From DATJJW01 sp035491935 (lineage in GTDB: Bacteria; Pseudomonadota; Alphaproteobacteria; ATCC43930; CGMCC-115725): a stretch of 26,837 nt of DNA. Where the stretch lies: positions 1 to 26,837 of the forward strand of contig DATJJW010000136.1 of NCBI GenBank assembly GCA_035491935.1, read 5' to 3'. The notes beneath the pieces are model-generated. The model searched no databases and was not told the DNA's origin. It saw nothing but the letters and a program-made list of their open reading frames with translations. Shown here one piece after another: positions 8,111 to 15,569 of this stretch (within the stretch, counting starts at the first letter, position 1; each line of letters begins with the position of its first letter). Both the position numbers and the translations under genes were made by a program.

Positions 8111-9592
8111 TCAGGCCTGGGGTCCGACGAGCTCGGTGACCAGGCGGAAGCTGGTCTGCACGTCGTCGAGCTGGAAATGCGGTTTCAGGTGGATGACGCA
8201 GCCGAAGGCGCCGGGGCGGCCGGCGATGTCGCGCACCTGCACCTCGGCATCGCGCAAGGGGTAGCGGGCCTTGAAGGCGCCAGTGGCATCGTCATTGGCG
8301 AGGCAGTAGCCGCGCAGCCAGACGCGCAGATGCTCCTCGAAATCCTGGGCGGTGGCGAAGGAGCCGATCTTGTCGCGGCCGATCGTCTTGATGTAATGGG
8401 CGAAACGCGAGGCGCAGAGCACGTATTGCAGCATGGCCGACAGCCGGGCATTTGATGTCGCGACCGCCCGGTCATAAAGTTTCGGATTGTGCAGCGATTG
8501 GGTCGAATAGAAGACGCAGGCGTCGAGATATCCCACCCGCGACAGGGGCACGATGCCGAGATCGCTCAGCTGCTTCTCCTGTCGGTCGGAAAGGTAGACC
8601 TCAAGCGGCGCCGCGGCTTGCGCGTTGCGGCCGAGATGCGGGAAGCGCTGGCCCGGAATATCGGCGATGAAACCGCCGCCGGCCATGTCCTCCGGCACGC
8701 CGCGCAGATCCGCGAACCAGCCATATTGGTGGAAGGCACGCATCGCCACCATGGCGAAGGCGAAGGCGGCGTTGCCCCAGAGATAATGGCTGCCGTCGGG
8801 TGCGCCGGCATATTCGCCGAAGCGGAAGCCGTCGATGCGGTTGGGGTCCTGGCGATAGGGCTGGCGCATCAGGATGCGCGGCAGCGCGATGCCGACGAAG
8901 CGGGCATCCTCCTCCTCTCGCAGGCTGCGCCAACGGAGGAACTCCAGCCCGTCGAAGGAGCGGGCGAGATCGAAGCTGCCGGCGAAATCGCCGAAATTGT
9001 CGAGGCCGAACAGGACCGGCGAACAGCTGGTGACGAAGGGACAGAAGGAAGCGGCGGCGACCGCGGCGATCGCCTTCAGCGTGCCGATGTCGTCGGTCGG
9101 GTGGTCGATGTCGCGTTGGTGGCGGACATAGTAGTCGCCGATCAACAGCCCGAAGGGTTCGCCGCCCGGCGTGCCGAATTCCTCGGAATAGACCTTGCTG
9201 AACAACTGGCTTTGATCGAACTCGATCGCGCGCTCGAAGTCGCGGCACAGTTCCCGCCACGCGACGTCGAGCATGCGGATCTTGACCGCGCGCATCGAGG
9301 TCGAGGTATCGACGAGCTGCAGCAGCCCGCGCCACGTCGCTTCCAACTGCTGGAAGCGCGGATGGTGCAGGATCCGGTTCACCTGGGCGGTGAGCAGCGC
9401 ATCGATGGAGGCGATCAGCTGGTCGATGGCCAGCCGTTTGTCGGGGTGGCGGCGCAAGGCGTGCCGCCAATCCCGTCCCGCTCCCGGCCGGGCGATCCGG
9501 CCGGGATTCACGTCGTTCTGCTGCGTCACCCCCGCCGCCGGGACTCCGTGGGCCAAGGCTTCAGGGGCCGCAGCTTCGAGGGTTTGATGCAT
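8111..9592 (-). CDS. impD: Second TssC-like sheath paralogue (ImpD type)
   Basis: The 493-residue protein is a clear paralogue of the adjacent TssC. Both carry FGTPGGEP followed by L-x-GDYxx, the FDQSxLFxKxY stretch and a DKIGSF segment near the C-terminus. It diverges throughout, and its N-terminal ~55 residues (APEALAHGVPAAGV...) differ from TssC. This corresponds to ImpD in the imp gene order. Whether it enters the sheath, forms a cap or collar, or acts as a baseplate adaptor cannot be read from the sequence. The start at ATG 9592 shares one base with the tssC stop (TGATG). The frame stays open upstream inside tssC, but that stretch is a shadow. All conserved blocks are intact, so it does not look like a decaying copy. 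Confidence 0.88.
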   Translation of the reverse strand: MHQTLEAAAPEALAHGVPAAGVTQQNDVNPGRIARPGAGRDWRHALRRHPDKRLAIDQLIASIDALLTAQVNRILHHPRFQQLEATWRGLLQLVDTSTSMRAVKIRMLDVAWRELCRDFERAIEFDQSQLFSKVYSEEFGTPGGEPFGLLIGDYYVRHQRDIDHPTDDIGTLKAIAAVAAASFCPFVTSCSPVLFGLDNFGDFAGSFDLARSFDGLEFLRWRSLREEEDARFVGIALPRILMRQPYRQDPNRIDGFRFGEYAGAPDGSHYLWGNAAFAFAMVAMRAFHQYGWFADLRGVPEDMAGGGFIADIPGQRFPHLGRNAQAAAPLEVYLSDRQEKQLSDLGIVPLSRVGYLDACVFYSTQSLHNPKLYDRAVATSNARLSAMLQYVLCASRFAHYIKTIGRDKIGSFATAQDFEEHLRVWLRGYCLANDDATGAFKARYPLRDAEVQVRDIAGRPGAFGCVIHLKPHFQLDDVQTSFRLVTELVGPQA

Positions 9593-11082
9593 CAGAGCTT
9601 GCTCGGGATGCGCGCGACCATGCGCAGCGAGGTGGTCAACTCCTCCATCTGCAGCCAGGGACGCAGCCAGGCGATCGCGTTGTAGGAGCCGGGCTTGCCC
9701 GGGATCTCCTTCACCGTGATCTTGGCTTCGCGCAACGGGTACGAGGCCTTCATCTCCTGGCCGGCACCCTCGTTGGCGTTGACGTAGTTGTTGATCCAGC
9801 GGTTGAGCCACGCCTCGCAATCCTCGACTTCGAGGAAGGAGCCGATCTTGTCGCGCGCCATGACCTTCAGGTAATGGGCGAAGCGCGAGGTCGCCATGAT
9901 GTAGGGCAGGCGCGCCGAGATCGCGGCGTTGGCGGTGGCGTCCGGCCGGTCGTATTTCTTCGGCTTCTGCGTCGTCTGCGCGCCGAAGAACACGGCATAG
10001 TCGGTGTTCTTGTAGTGGCAGAGCGGCAGGAAGCCCAGCTTGCCCAGCTCCGCGTCGCGCCGGTCGGTGATGCCGATCTCGGTCGGGCATTTCTGGTCCG
10101 GGTCGCCGTCGTCGCTGACGAAGATGTGCGTCGGCAGGGCTTCGACCTTACCGCCGCCCTCGGCACCGCGGATGGCCGTGCACCAGCCATACTTGGCGAA
10201 GGCGTCGGTCGCCTTGGCGCCCAGCACATAGGCGGCGTTCATCCAGCAATATTCTTCGTGATCGAGCGCCAGCGACTTGCCGTTGGTGTCGAGGTCGGTC
10301 TCTTCATAATTGAAGTCGTCGACCGTCAGCGTTCCGGCCCCATAGGGCAGGCGGGCGAGCACACGCGGCATGGTCAAGGTCACGAAGCGGCTGTCCTCGC
10401 TGTCGCGGAAGCCGCGCCACGAGCCGTATTCGATCGAGTCGAAGATCTTCTCCAGGTCGCGGGGCTTGGCCAGCTCGCGATAGTCCTGGAAGCCGAACAG
10501 CTTCGGGCTCGCCGCCGAGACGAAGGGCGCGAAGGCCGCCGCCGAGACGCTCGAGATGCTGGTCAGCATCTGGATGTCCTCGGGGTGGTTCGTGAACTCG
10601 TAATCGCCGACCAGCATGCCATAGGGCTCGCCGCCCGGCGTGCCGAACTCGTTCTCGTAGAGCTTCTTGAACAGCTCGCTCTGGTCGAACTCGACGGCCT
10701 TGGCCAGGTCCTTCATCAATTCCCGCTTGCGCACGTTGAGCACGCGGATCTTGAGGTTGGCGCTGGTCTCGGTGTTCATGACCAGGTGGTTGAGGCCGCG
10801 CCAGCTGCCTTCCAGCCTCAGGAACTCCGGATGGTGCATGATCGCCGCCAGCTGGCGCGACAGCTTGGCATCGAGCGCCTGCACCGCCTCGGTCAGCGTG
10901 ATGGTGAGGTTGCGGCTGTAGGTCACCGTGCCGTTCATCGCCTCCTGCGTCAGGGTGCGCAGCAGCTCCTGGACGCGGGCCGGCTCGGTCTGCTTGGTGG
11001 CGCCGATCGCCTGGTCGAGCAGCGAGGCATGGTCGAGAGGCGCCTGCTCCTCGCGGGCGGCGGTCAGGGTATCGCTAGCCAT
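9592..11082 (-). CDS. tssC: TssC, large T6SS sheath subunit (VipB/ImpC)
   Basis: The 496-residue product is the large sheath subunit that assembles with TssB around the Hcp tube. Family landmarks are LSRQLAAIMHHPEFLRLEGSWRGL near 75-100, the FGTPGGEPYGMLVGDYEF block near 150-170, and the C-terminal YPLREAKITVKEIPGKPGSY region. Its length is the usual ~495 residues. The ATG at 11082 overlaps the tssB stop as TAATG, and a strong GAGGAGGTGA ribosome site lies inside the end of tssB. That arrangement suits near-stoichiometric TssB/TssC synthesis. It is followed with a one-base overlap by its paralogue. Confidence 0.96.
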   Translation of the reverse strand: MASDTLTAAREEQAPLDHASLLDQAIGATKQTEPARVQELLRTLTQEAMNGTVTYSRNLTITLTEAVQALDAKLSRQLAAIMHHPEFLRLEGSWRGLNHLVMNTETSANLKIRVLNVRKRELMKDLAKAVEFDQSELFKKLYENEFGTPGGEPYGMLVGDYEFTNHPEDIQMLTSISSVSAAAFAPFVSAASPKLFGFQDYRELAKPRDLEKIFDSIEYGSWRGFRDSEDSRFVTLTMPRVLARLPYGAGTLTVDDFNYEETDLDTNGKSLALDHEEYCWMNAAYVLGAKATDAFAKYGWCTAIRGAEGGGKVEALPTHIFVSDDGDPDQKCPTEIGITDRRDAELGKLGFLPLCHYKNTDYAVFFGAQTTQKPKKYDRPDATANAAISARLPYIMATSRFAHYLKVMARDKIGSFLEVEDCEAWLNRWINNYVNANEGAGQEMKASYPLREAKITVKEIPGKPGSYNAIAWLRPWLQMEELTTSLRMVARIPSKL

Positions 11083-11588
11083 TACTTCACCTCCTCGGTG
11101 GCCCCGAGCTGCTCGGAGAGCTTCCGCAACTGGGCGTCGTCCTGAAGAATGTTCTCCAGCAGGTCTTCGAGCTGGGTCGACCGGTCGGCCTTGGTCAGCA
11201 GGTCGCGCAGTTGGTTGCGGGTCTCGAGCAGCTGACGCAGCGCCGGCACCTGGCGGACGATCTGGCCGGGCTCGAAATCATCGAGCGACGAAAATTTCAG
11301 CTCGACCGCCATCTCGCTGCCGTCATCGGCCAGCTCGTTGGCGACGCGCAGCGCCAGGCGCGGCTGCATGCGCGCCAGGATGTCATTGAAATTGTCGCGA
11401 TCGATCTGGATGAACTTGCGGTCCTTGAGCGGCTTCAGCTCCTCGGTCGGATCGCCCGAGAAATCACCGAGCACACCGACGACGAAGGGCAGTTCCTTCT
11501 CGACCAGGGCGCCATCGGTCTCGACCTCGTATTTGATGTGCACGCGGGGCTTGCGGACCCGCTCGAGCTTGTCGTGAACACTGGCCAT
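11082..11588 (-). CDS. tssB: TssB, small T6SS sheath subunit (VipA/ImpB)
   Basis: The 168-residue protein has the TssB pattern. It begins with the basic segment RVRKPRVHIKYEVETDGA, followed by LPFVVGVLGDFSG and LKDRKFIQIDRDNFNDIL near residues 55-75. A C-terminal helical tail (LRQLLETRNQLRDLLTK) follows. TssB interlocks with TssC in the contractile sheath. The ATG at 11588 has AGGAG eight bases upstream. It lies 89 bp downstream of tssA, the largest gap inside the long operon, so an internal promoter is possible although none is visible. ImpE/TagJ, encoded downstream, is known to contact TssB in other systems. Confidence 0.96.
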   Translation of the reverse strand: MASVHDKLERVRKPRVHIKYEVETDGALVEKELPFVVGVLGDFSGDPTEELKPLKDRKFIQIDRDNFNDILARMQPRLALRVANELADDGSEMAVELKFSSLDDFEPGQIVRQVPALRQLLETRNQLRDLLTKADRSTQLEDLLENILQDDAQLRKLSEQLGATEEVK

Positions 11589-11677
11589 CTATGGTCTCCT
11601 AATCTCTGGTTGTTCGCGTCTAGGCGGTTCGTCTCAAAGGATTTCGGTGCAAGAATCCAAACGTGGTCTTCCGGCCC

Positions 11678-12772
11678 TCACGGGCTTTGCTGTGGGGTTG
11701 AGCGGATGCCGGCGGCAGTCAGCAGGTTGTGGCGCGCCGCGGAATCCTGGAGCAGTTCGGCAAGCAGCTCGGGCAGGCTCATCCGGCCGCGCCGGACCAG
11801 ATCCTCGATGGTGTAGGAGAGCGGCGAATGCGGCTCGGTCCGACGGAAATACTGGCCGATCTCGTCGAGCAGGCGCAGCGCCTCCTCACGGCTGGCAATG
11901 CCCTTGCGCGGCAGCTGGATTTCGGGCTCGGCGACAGTGGCGACGGGTTCGGCCTCGATGCTCTCCACGGCCGGTGCCGCCACCTCGCGCAGCCCCGTCA
12001 GGAAGATGACCGCGTCCTCGATCTCCTCCAGGATATGCGTGATGGTCGAGGTCGGCGGCGCCTCGGCACCGCAGCGTTCGGTCAACAACCGGTCGAGTTC
12101 GTGGAAGGCCGAGCGGCAGGCGCGGATATCGTCGAGCAGACGGCGCTTCTCGGGGACGGCGATCTGCTCCATGCGCTGGCGCAGCGCGTCCAGGCTGGGC
12201 ATGCCCTTGCCATCCGTACGGCCACGCGCATCCGGCGCCTGGATCGCCCGCCGGGCCAGCTCGTAATGCCAGTAGGCGAAGCCCGGTGCCGCGTCGTTCT
12301 CGGCCAGCGGTACCTTGCGGATCGGCTGGATCAGCGTGCCCTCGGCGCCGAGGCCGTTGAGGCCGCCGATCGGTGCCAGGCGGATCGCCATGCCGTCCTC
12401 GTCGGGCAGGGGGTAGACCGTGTCCCAATGGTGCTCGACCAATCCGGCGAGCAGGCGGAAGCCCAGGCATAGCCCGGCAAAACCACCCAGCCGCACCGCC
12501 GCCTCGGTCAGCCAGACGGCGATCTCGAGGTCCTTGGTGCGTTCGATCAGTGCATCGCGGCCGAGACGCAGGATGCGCTGCCATTCGGCGGCGGCCGATT
12601 GCGCCTCCTCGTCGGAATCGGCGCGCCGCTCGATGGCCCGCGCGGTGGCGCGCAGATCCTTGAGCTGGAAATAGGCGGTGTCGCCGCCGGCATGCAGGCG
12701 CAGATCGACGCCGCAAGGCTGGTCGGGCGATAACGGCCGCAGCAAGGTCTCGATGTCGAAGAGCGTATCCAT
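11678..12772 (-). CDS. tssA: TssA, T6SS baseplate/sheath-priming protein (ImpA)
   Basis: The 364-residue protein has the ImpA N-terminal domain at about residues 5-135. This includes LLRPLSPDQPCGVDLR, the DLEIAVWLTEAAVRLGGFAGL helix, and HHWDTVYPLPDEDG. The C-terminal part has the family motif FRRTEPHSPLSYTIEDLVRRGRMSLPELLAELL near 305-340. TssA recruits and primes the baseplate and tail. I chose ATG 12772 because GAGGT lies seven bases upstream. An in-frame GTG at 12778, which overlaps the kinase stop, would leave only one base of spacing. A proline/acidic linker separates the two domains. No extended C-terminal domain of the long TssA types is present. Confidence 0.9.
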   Translation of the reverse strand: MDTLFDIETLLRPLSPDQPCGVDLRLHAGGDTAYFQLKDLRATARAIERRADSDEEAQSAAAEWQRILRLGRDALIERTKDLEIAVWLTEAAVRLGGFAGLCLGFRLLAGLVEHHWDTVYPLPDEDGMAIRLAPIGGLNGLGAEGTLIQPIRKVPLAENDAAPGFAYWHYELARRAIQAPDARGRTDGKGMPSLDALRQRMEQIAVPEKRRLLDDIRACRSAFHELDRLLTERCGAEAPPTSTITHILEEIEDAVIFLTGLREVAAPAVESIEAEPVATVAEPEIQLPRKGIASREEALRLLDEIGQYFRRTEPHSPLSYTIEDLVRRGRMSLPELLAELLQDSAARHNLLTAAGIRSTPQQSP

Positions 12773-12774
12773 GC

Positions 12775-14064
12775 TCACGACCTCGCGGTGGGTCTGGCGT
12801 TACGGCGGCCGAACCAGCGCCAGAAGCTCTTCTTCGGCGTACCAGTGGCCGGCAATGTCTGGATCAGCGCCGCGAGATCGGTCGGCCGGCGCTTGGGATC
12901 GGGCTGCAGCATGGCCTCGACCAGCCCGCGTAGCCGCTCCGGCACTTCCGTCAATGGCGGCACGCGGCGGCGCGCCTCGGTCGCCTCCTCCAGCATCTGG
13001 CCCATGGGCAGCTTCTCGCCGCGTGCGGCCGCCGCGATGACCAGGCCCAGGCTGTAGATGTCGGAGGCGATGCCGATGGCGCCGCCGAACAGGCCCAGTT
13101 GCTCGGGCGAGGCGAAGGAGAACTTGCCGGCGAAATCGAGACCGTCGCGTGGGGTGACGCCACCCCGCATCTCACGCGCCACGCCGAAATCGATGATCTT
13201 GGCGGCGGCCGGGCTGTCGCCGGGCAGCAGGATGTTGTCCGGCGAGACGTCGCGATGGACGACGCCGGCGGCGTGGATCGCCGAAAGCCCGGCGGCCAGC
13301 CGCCGCAGCAGCGCTTCCAGGGCACCGAGCCCGAAAGGCCCACGCCGCATGAAATAGGAGAGCGATGGCCCGTCGACGTAATCGAGCACGATCATCGATC
13401 GGCCATCGGCGCCGCGAAACAGGCCGGCGCAATCGACCACCGCCTCGTGCCGCACCTTCTGCAGCAGCCGGGCTTCCTCGTGGAACAGGCCCACGACCTT
13501 GGTATCGTCGCGATATTCCGGAACGATGACCTTGACCGCGTGGTCGGTCTTCAAATCCCGATGGCGCACGCGGTAGATCTCACCCATGCCGCCGCGCGCC
13601 AAAAGTGTACGCACGGCAAAGGTGTTGAGCAGCATGGCGCCGGGCGGCACCGACCATTGCGCGGCATCGACCGGCAGCGACGGCTCTGCCGGCGTTGCCG
13701 TCTGAGGCTCGGCCGGCCGGCCGGCGTCATCGACATAGCGTTCGAGGATGTTCTGCGCGGTGCCGAGCAGATCGAGGGTCTGTGATTCGTCGAGCCCGGC
13801 ACGGCGTGCCTCGGCCCGGATCGAGGTGATGAAGCCCGCGAGTTCCGTCTCGAGCATGTCGCGGGTGCCCAGGCCGGGGGTCGCCTCAGGAGCCGAGACC
13901 AGCAGCTCGGTCATTTCGGATGGGGCGAAGCGGGTGAGCTCGTCGGGGATGGCCTCCGCGCCCGGCATCAATGAGGTCAGTTCGTCCGGCGCGTGACAGG
14001 CTTCGGGAGCCATAGTCAAAGAAGGATCGAGGGCCAAAGAAGGATTGAAGGCAGCGTGGTTCAT
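12775..14064 (-). CDS. ppkA: Ser/Thr protein kinase of the T6SS phosphorylation switch (PpkA/ImpN)
   Basis: The 429-residue protein has an acidic, threonine/serine-rich N-terminal ~135 residues and then a Hanks-type kinase domain. Visible elements are the glycine loop RGGMGEIY, the HAVKVI lysine, an HEEARLL glutamate helix, the catalytic loop HRDVSPDN, DFG in IIDFGVAR, and a SPEQ (APE-like) motif. All catalytic residues are present, so it should be active. The protein ends in a short basic tail with no membrane segment, unlike the longer Pseudomonas PpkA. In Agrobacterium the equivalent kinase phosphorylates TssL to recruit Fha. The ATG at 14064 overlaps the phosphatase stop (ATGA) and has GGGAGG six bases upstream. 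Confidence 0.92.
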   Translation of the reverse strand: MNHAAFNPSLALDPSLTMAPEACHAPDELTSLMPGAEAIPDELTRFAPSEMTELLVSAPEATPGLGTRDMLETELAGFITSIRAEARRAGLDESQTLDLLGTAQNILERYVDDAGRPAEPQTATPAEPSLPVDAAQWSVPPGAMLLNTFAVRTLLARGGMGEIYRVRHRDLKTDHAVKVIVPEYRDDTKVVGLFHEEARLLQKVRHEAVVDCAGLFRGADGRSMIVLDYVDGPSLSYFMRRGPFGLGALEALLRRLAAGLSAIHAAGVVHRDVSPDNILLPGDSPAAAKIIDFGVAREMRGGVTPRDGLDFAGKFSFASPEQLGLFGGAIGIASDIYSLGLVIAAAARGEKLPMGQMLEEATEARRRVPPLTEVPERLRGLVEAMLQPDPKRRPTDLAALIQTLPATGTPKKSFWRWFGRRNARPTARS

Positions 14065-15569
14065 GCCTCGCCTCCCTGCCATGATGCGGCGATCGGCTCC
14101 GGCAACGCCGGCACGTCGATGACGATGGCGGTGAGGTTATCCGGCGCGCCGCCGACCAGGATGTCCTCGACGATGGCATCGACCGTCTCGCGCGGTGGCT
14201 GGCCGGTCAGGATCTTGGCGAGCTCCGCGTCGCTCAGCACCCTCGTGACACCGTCGCTGCACAGGAGAAAGCGGTCGCCCGGCTGCACCACATCCTGGAC
14301 CATGTCGATCTCCAGCCTATCGGCGGCGCCTACCGCGCGGGTGACCAGCATGGTGCTGCGCTGCTGGTTGTTGAGGCCGATGGCGACATGGTCGGTGGTG
14401 AGCTGCTTCAGCTCGCCATCGCGCAGGCGATAGATGCGGCTGTCGCCGATCCACAGGCAATTGAGGCGGTTGGCGTAGATCAGCAGCACCACGGCGGTCG
14501 ATGCCATCAGGGCCTGGTCGCCAAGATTGGCGGCCTTGTCCCTGAGCGTGTCGTTGGCGCCGGTGAGCGCGTCGCGTACATCCTCGACGAAGCCGCCATA
14601 GGAGAGCGGCGGCAATACCGATCCCAGAGCCTCGATCACGGCGGCGCTCGCCACCTCGCCGCGGGCGTGGCCGCCGAGACCATCGGCCACGGACCACAGC
14701 CCGATATCGGGCCGGGACAGCAGCGCATCCTGGTTGATCTGGCGTTTGGTGCCGGGATGGGTGCGGCCGTGGCAGGGCAGCTCGACCACCGGCTTCAGGA
14801 GCAGGATCGGCAGGTCGTCATCGGCCAGTTGCAGCGTGGTGTCGGCCGGGCGTTCCCAGCCCCAGCGTTCCCAACGCCCGTCGAGGAAAGCGGCGTAGTT
14901 CTGCGGCGCCGGCAGGCCCGGCGCGATCAACAGCGACGAGGTCACCCGGTCCGACCCGGTGGTCCACCACAGGCTGAAGCGGTTGTTGAAGCCCACCAGA
15001 ACCTGGTCGAGGATGCGGCCGTAGGTCTCGCTGAGCTTGCCTTCGCCGTCGAGGCCGATGCGGAAGCCGTTGCCGCTGCTCTCGGACGTGCCGAGGCCGG
15101 TATCGTAGGGCGGGTTGCCCATCAGCCGTGCGGCATTGTCGAAGGCGTCGAAATCGAAGCGGTCCTCAAGCGAGGTCAGTGCCAGATCCTCAACCCTGTC
15201 GAACCAGGTGCGGCCGCTCTCGATCAGGCGGATGGGGGCGACGCAGCCGGGCAGGGGTGTGGCCAGCACCAGCGGGAAATAGCGGCCGACCCGGTCGACG
15301 CTGGGCATCAGCACACCGGCCACCGCCGTCTCGCCGCAGACGCCCGGCCCCAGTATGAAGCGCCAGATCGGCGTGTCGAGATATGACGGCAGCCAAGCAT
15401 CGCCCAGCTGCCGCTGGCTGGTCGCGATCGAGGCCTGCAGCCACTCGTCGAGCGGCTTCACCACCGAATGGTCGAGGCGGCGCGAAACGAAGTCGCCGCG
15501 GGCCGGGATCTTGCCGTAGAAGCCCGGCTCGCGCGTGGCGGCGGCGGTATTCAGAAAGACGCCGGACAA
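14061..15569 (-). CDS. TagF-PppA fusion: T6SS repressor domain plus PP2C phosphatase (ImpM-PP2C)
   Basis: The 502-residue protein joins two regulators. Residues about 15-235 are a TagF/ImpM domain (PGFYGKIPARGDFVSRRL, WRFILGPGVCG, RVGRYFPLVLATP). Residues about 265-490 are a PP2C phosphatase with its metal-site motifs: QINQDALL, VADGLGGHARGE, LWIGDSRIYRL, LLCSDGVTRVL and APDNLTAIV. All catalytic aspartates appear intact. In Agrobacterium a TagF-PppA fusion represses secretion, with TagF binding Fha. The start codon is a TTG at 15569. It is supported by GAGGAA six bases upstream and by the lack of any ATG for nearly 90 residues of conserved domain. The gene overlaps tssM by 19 bp and the kinase by 4 bp. 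Confidence 0.92.
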   Translation of the reverse strand: MSGVFLNTAAATREPGFYGKIPARGDFVSRRLDHSVVKPLDEWLQASIATSQRQLGDAWLPSYLDTPIWRFILGPGVCGETAVAGVLMPSVDRVGRYFPLVLATPLPGCVAPIRLIESGRTWFDRVEDLALTSLEDRFDFDAFDNAARLMGNPPYDTGLGTSESSGNGFRIGLDGEGKLSETYGRILDQVLVGFNNRFSLWWTTGSDRVTSSLLIAPGLPAPQNYAAFLDGRWERWGWERPADTTLQLADDDLPILLLKPVVELPCHGRTHPGTKRQINQDALLSRPDIGLWSVADGLGGHARGEVASAAVIEALGSVLPPLSYGGFVEDVRDALTGANDTLRDKAANLGDQALMASTAVVLLIYANRLNCLWIGDSRIYRLRDGELKQLTTDHVAIGLNNQQRSTMLVTRAVGAADRLEIDMVQDVVQPGDRFLLCSDGVTRVLSDAELAKILTGQPPRETVDAIVEDILVGGAPDNLTAIVIDVPALPEPIAASWQGGEA

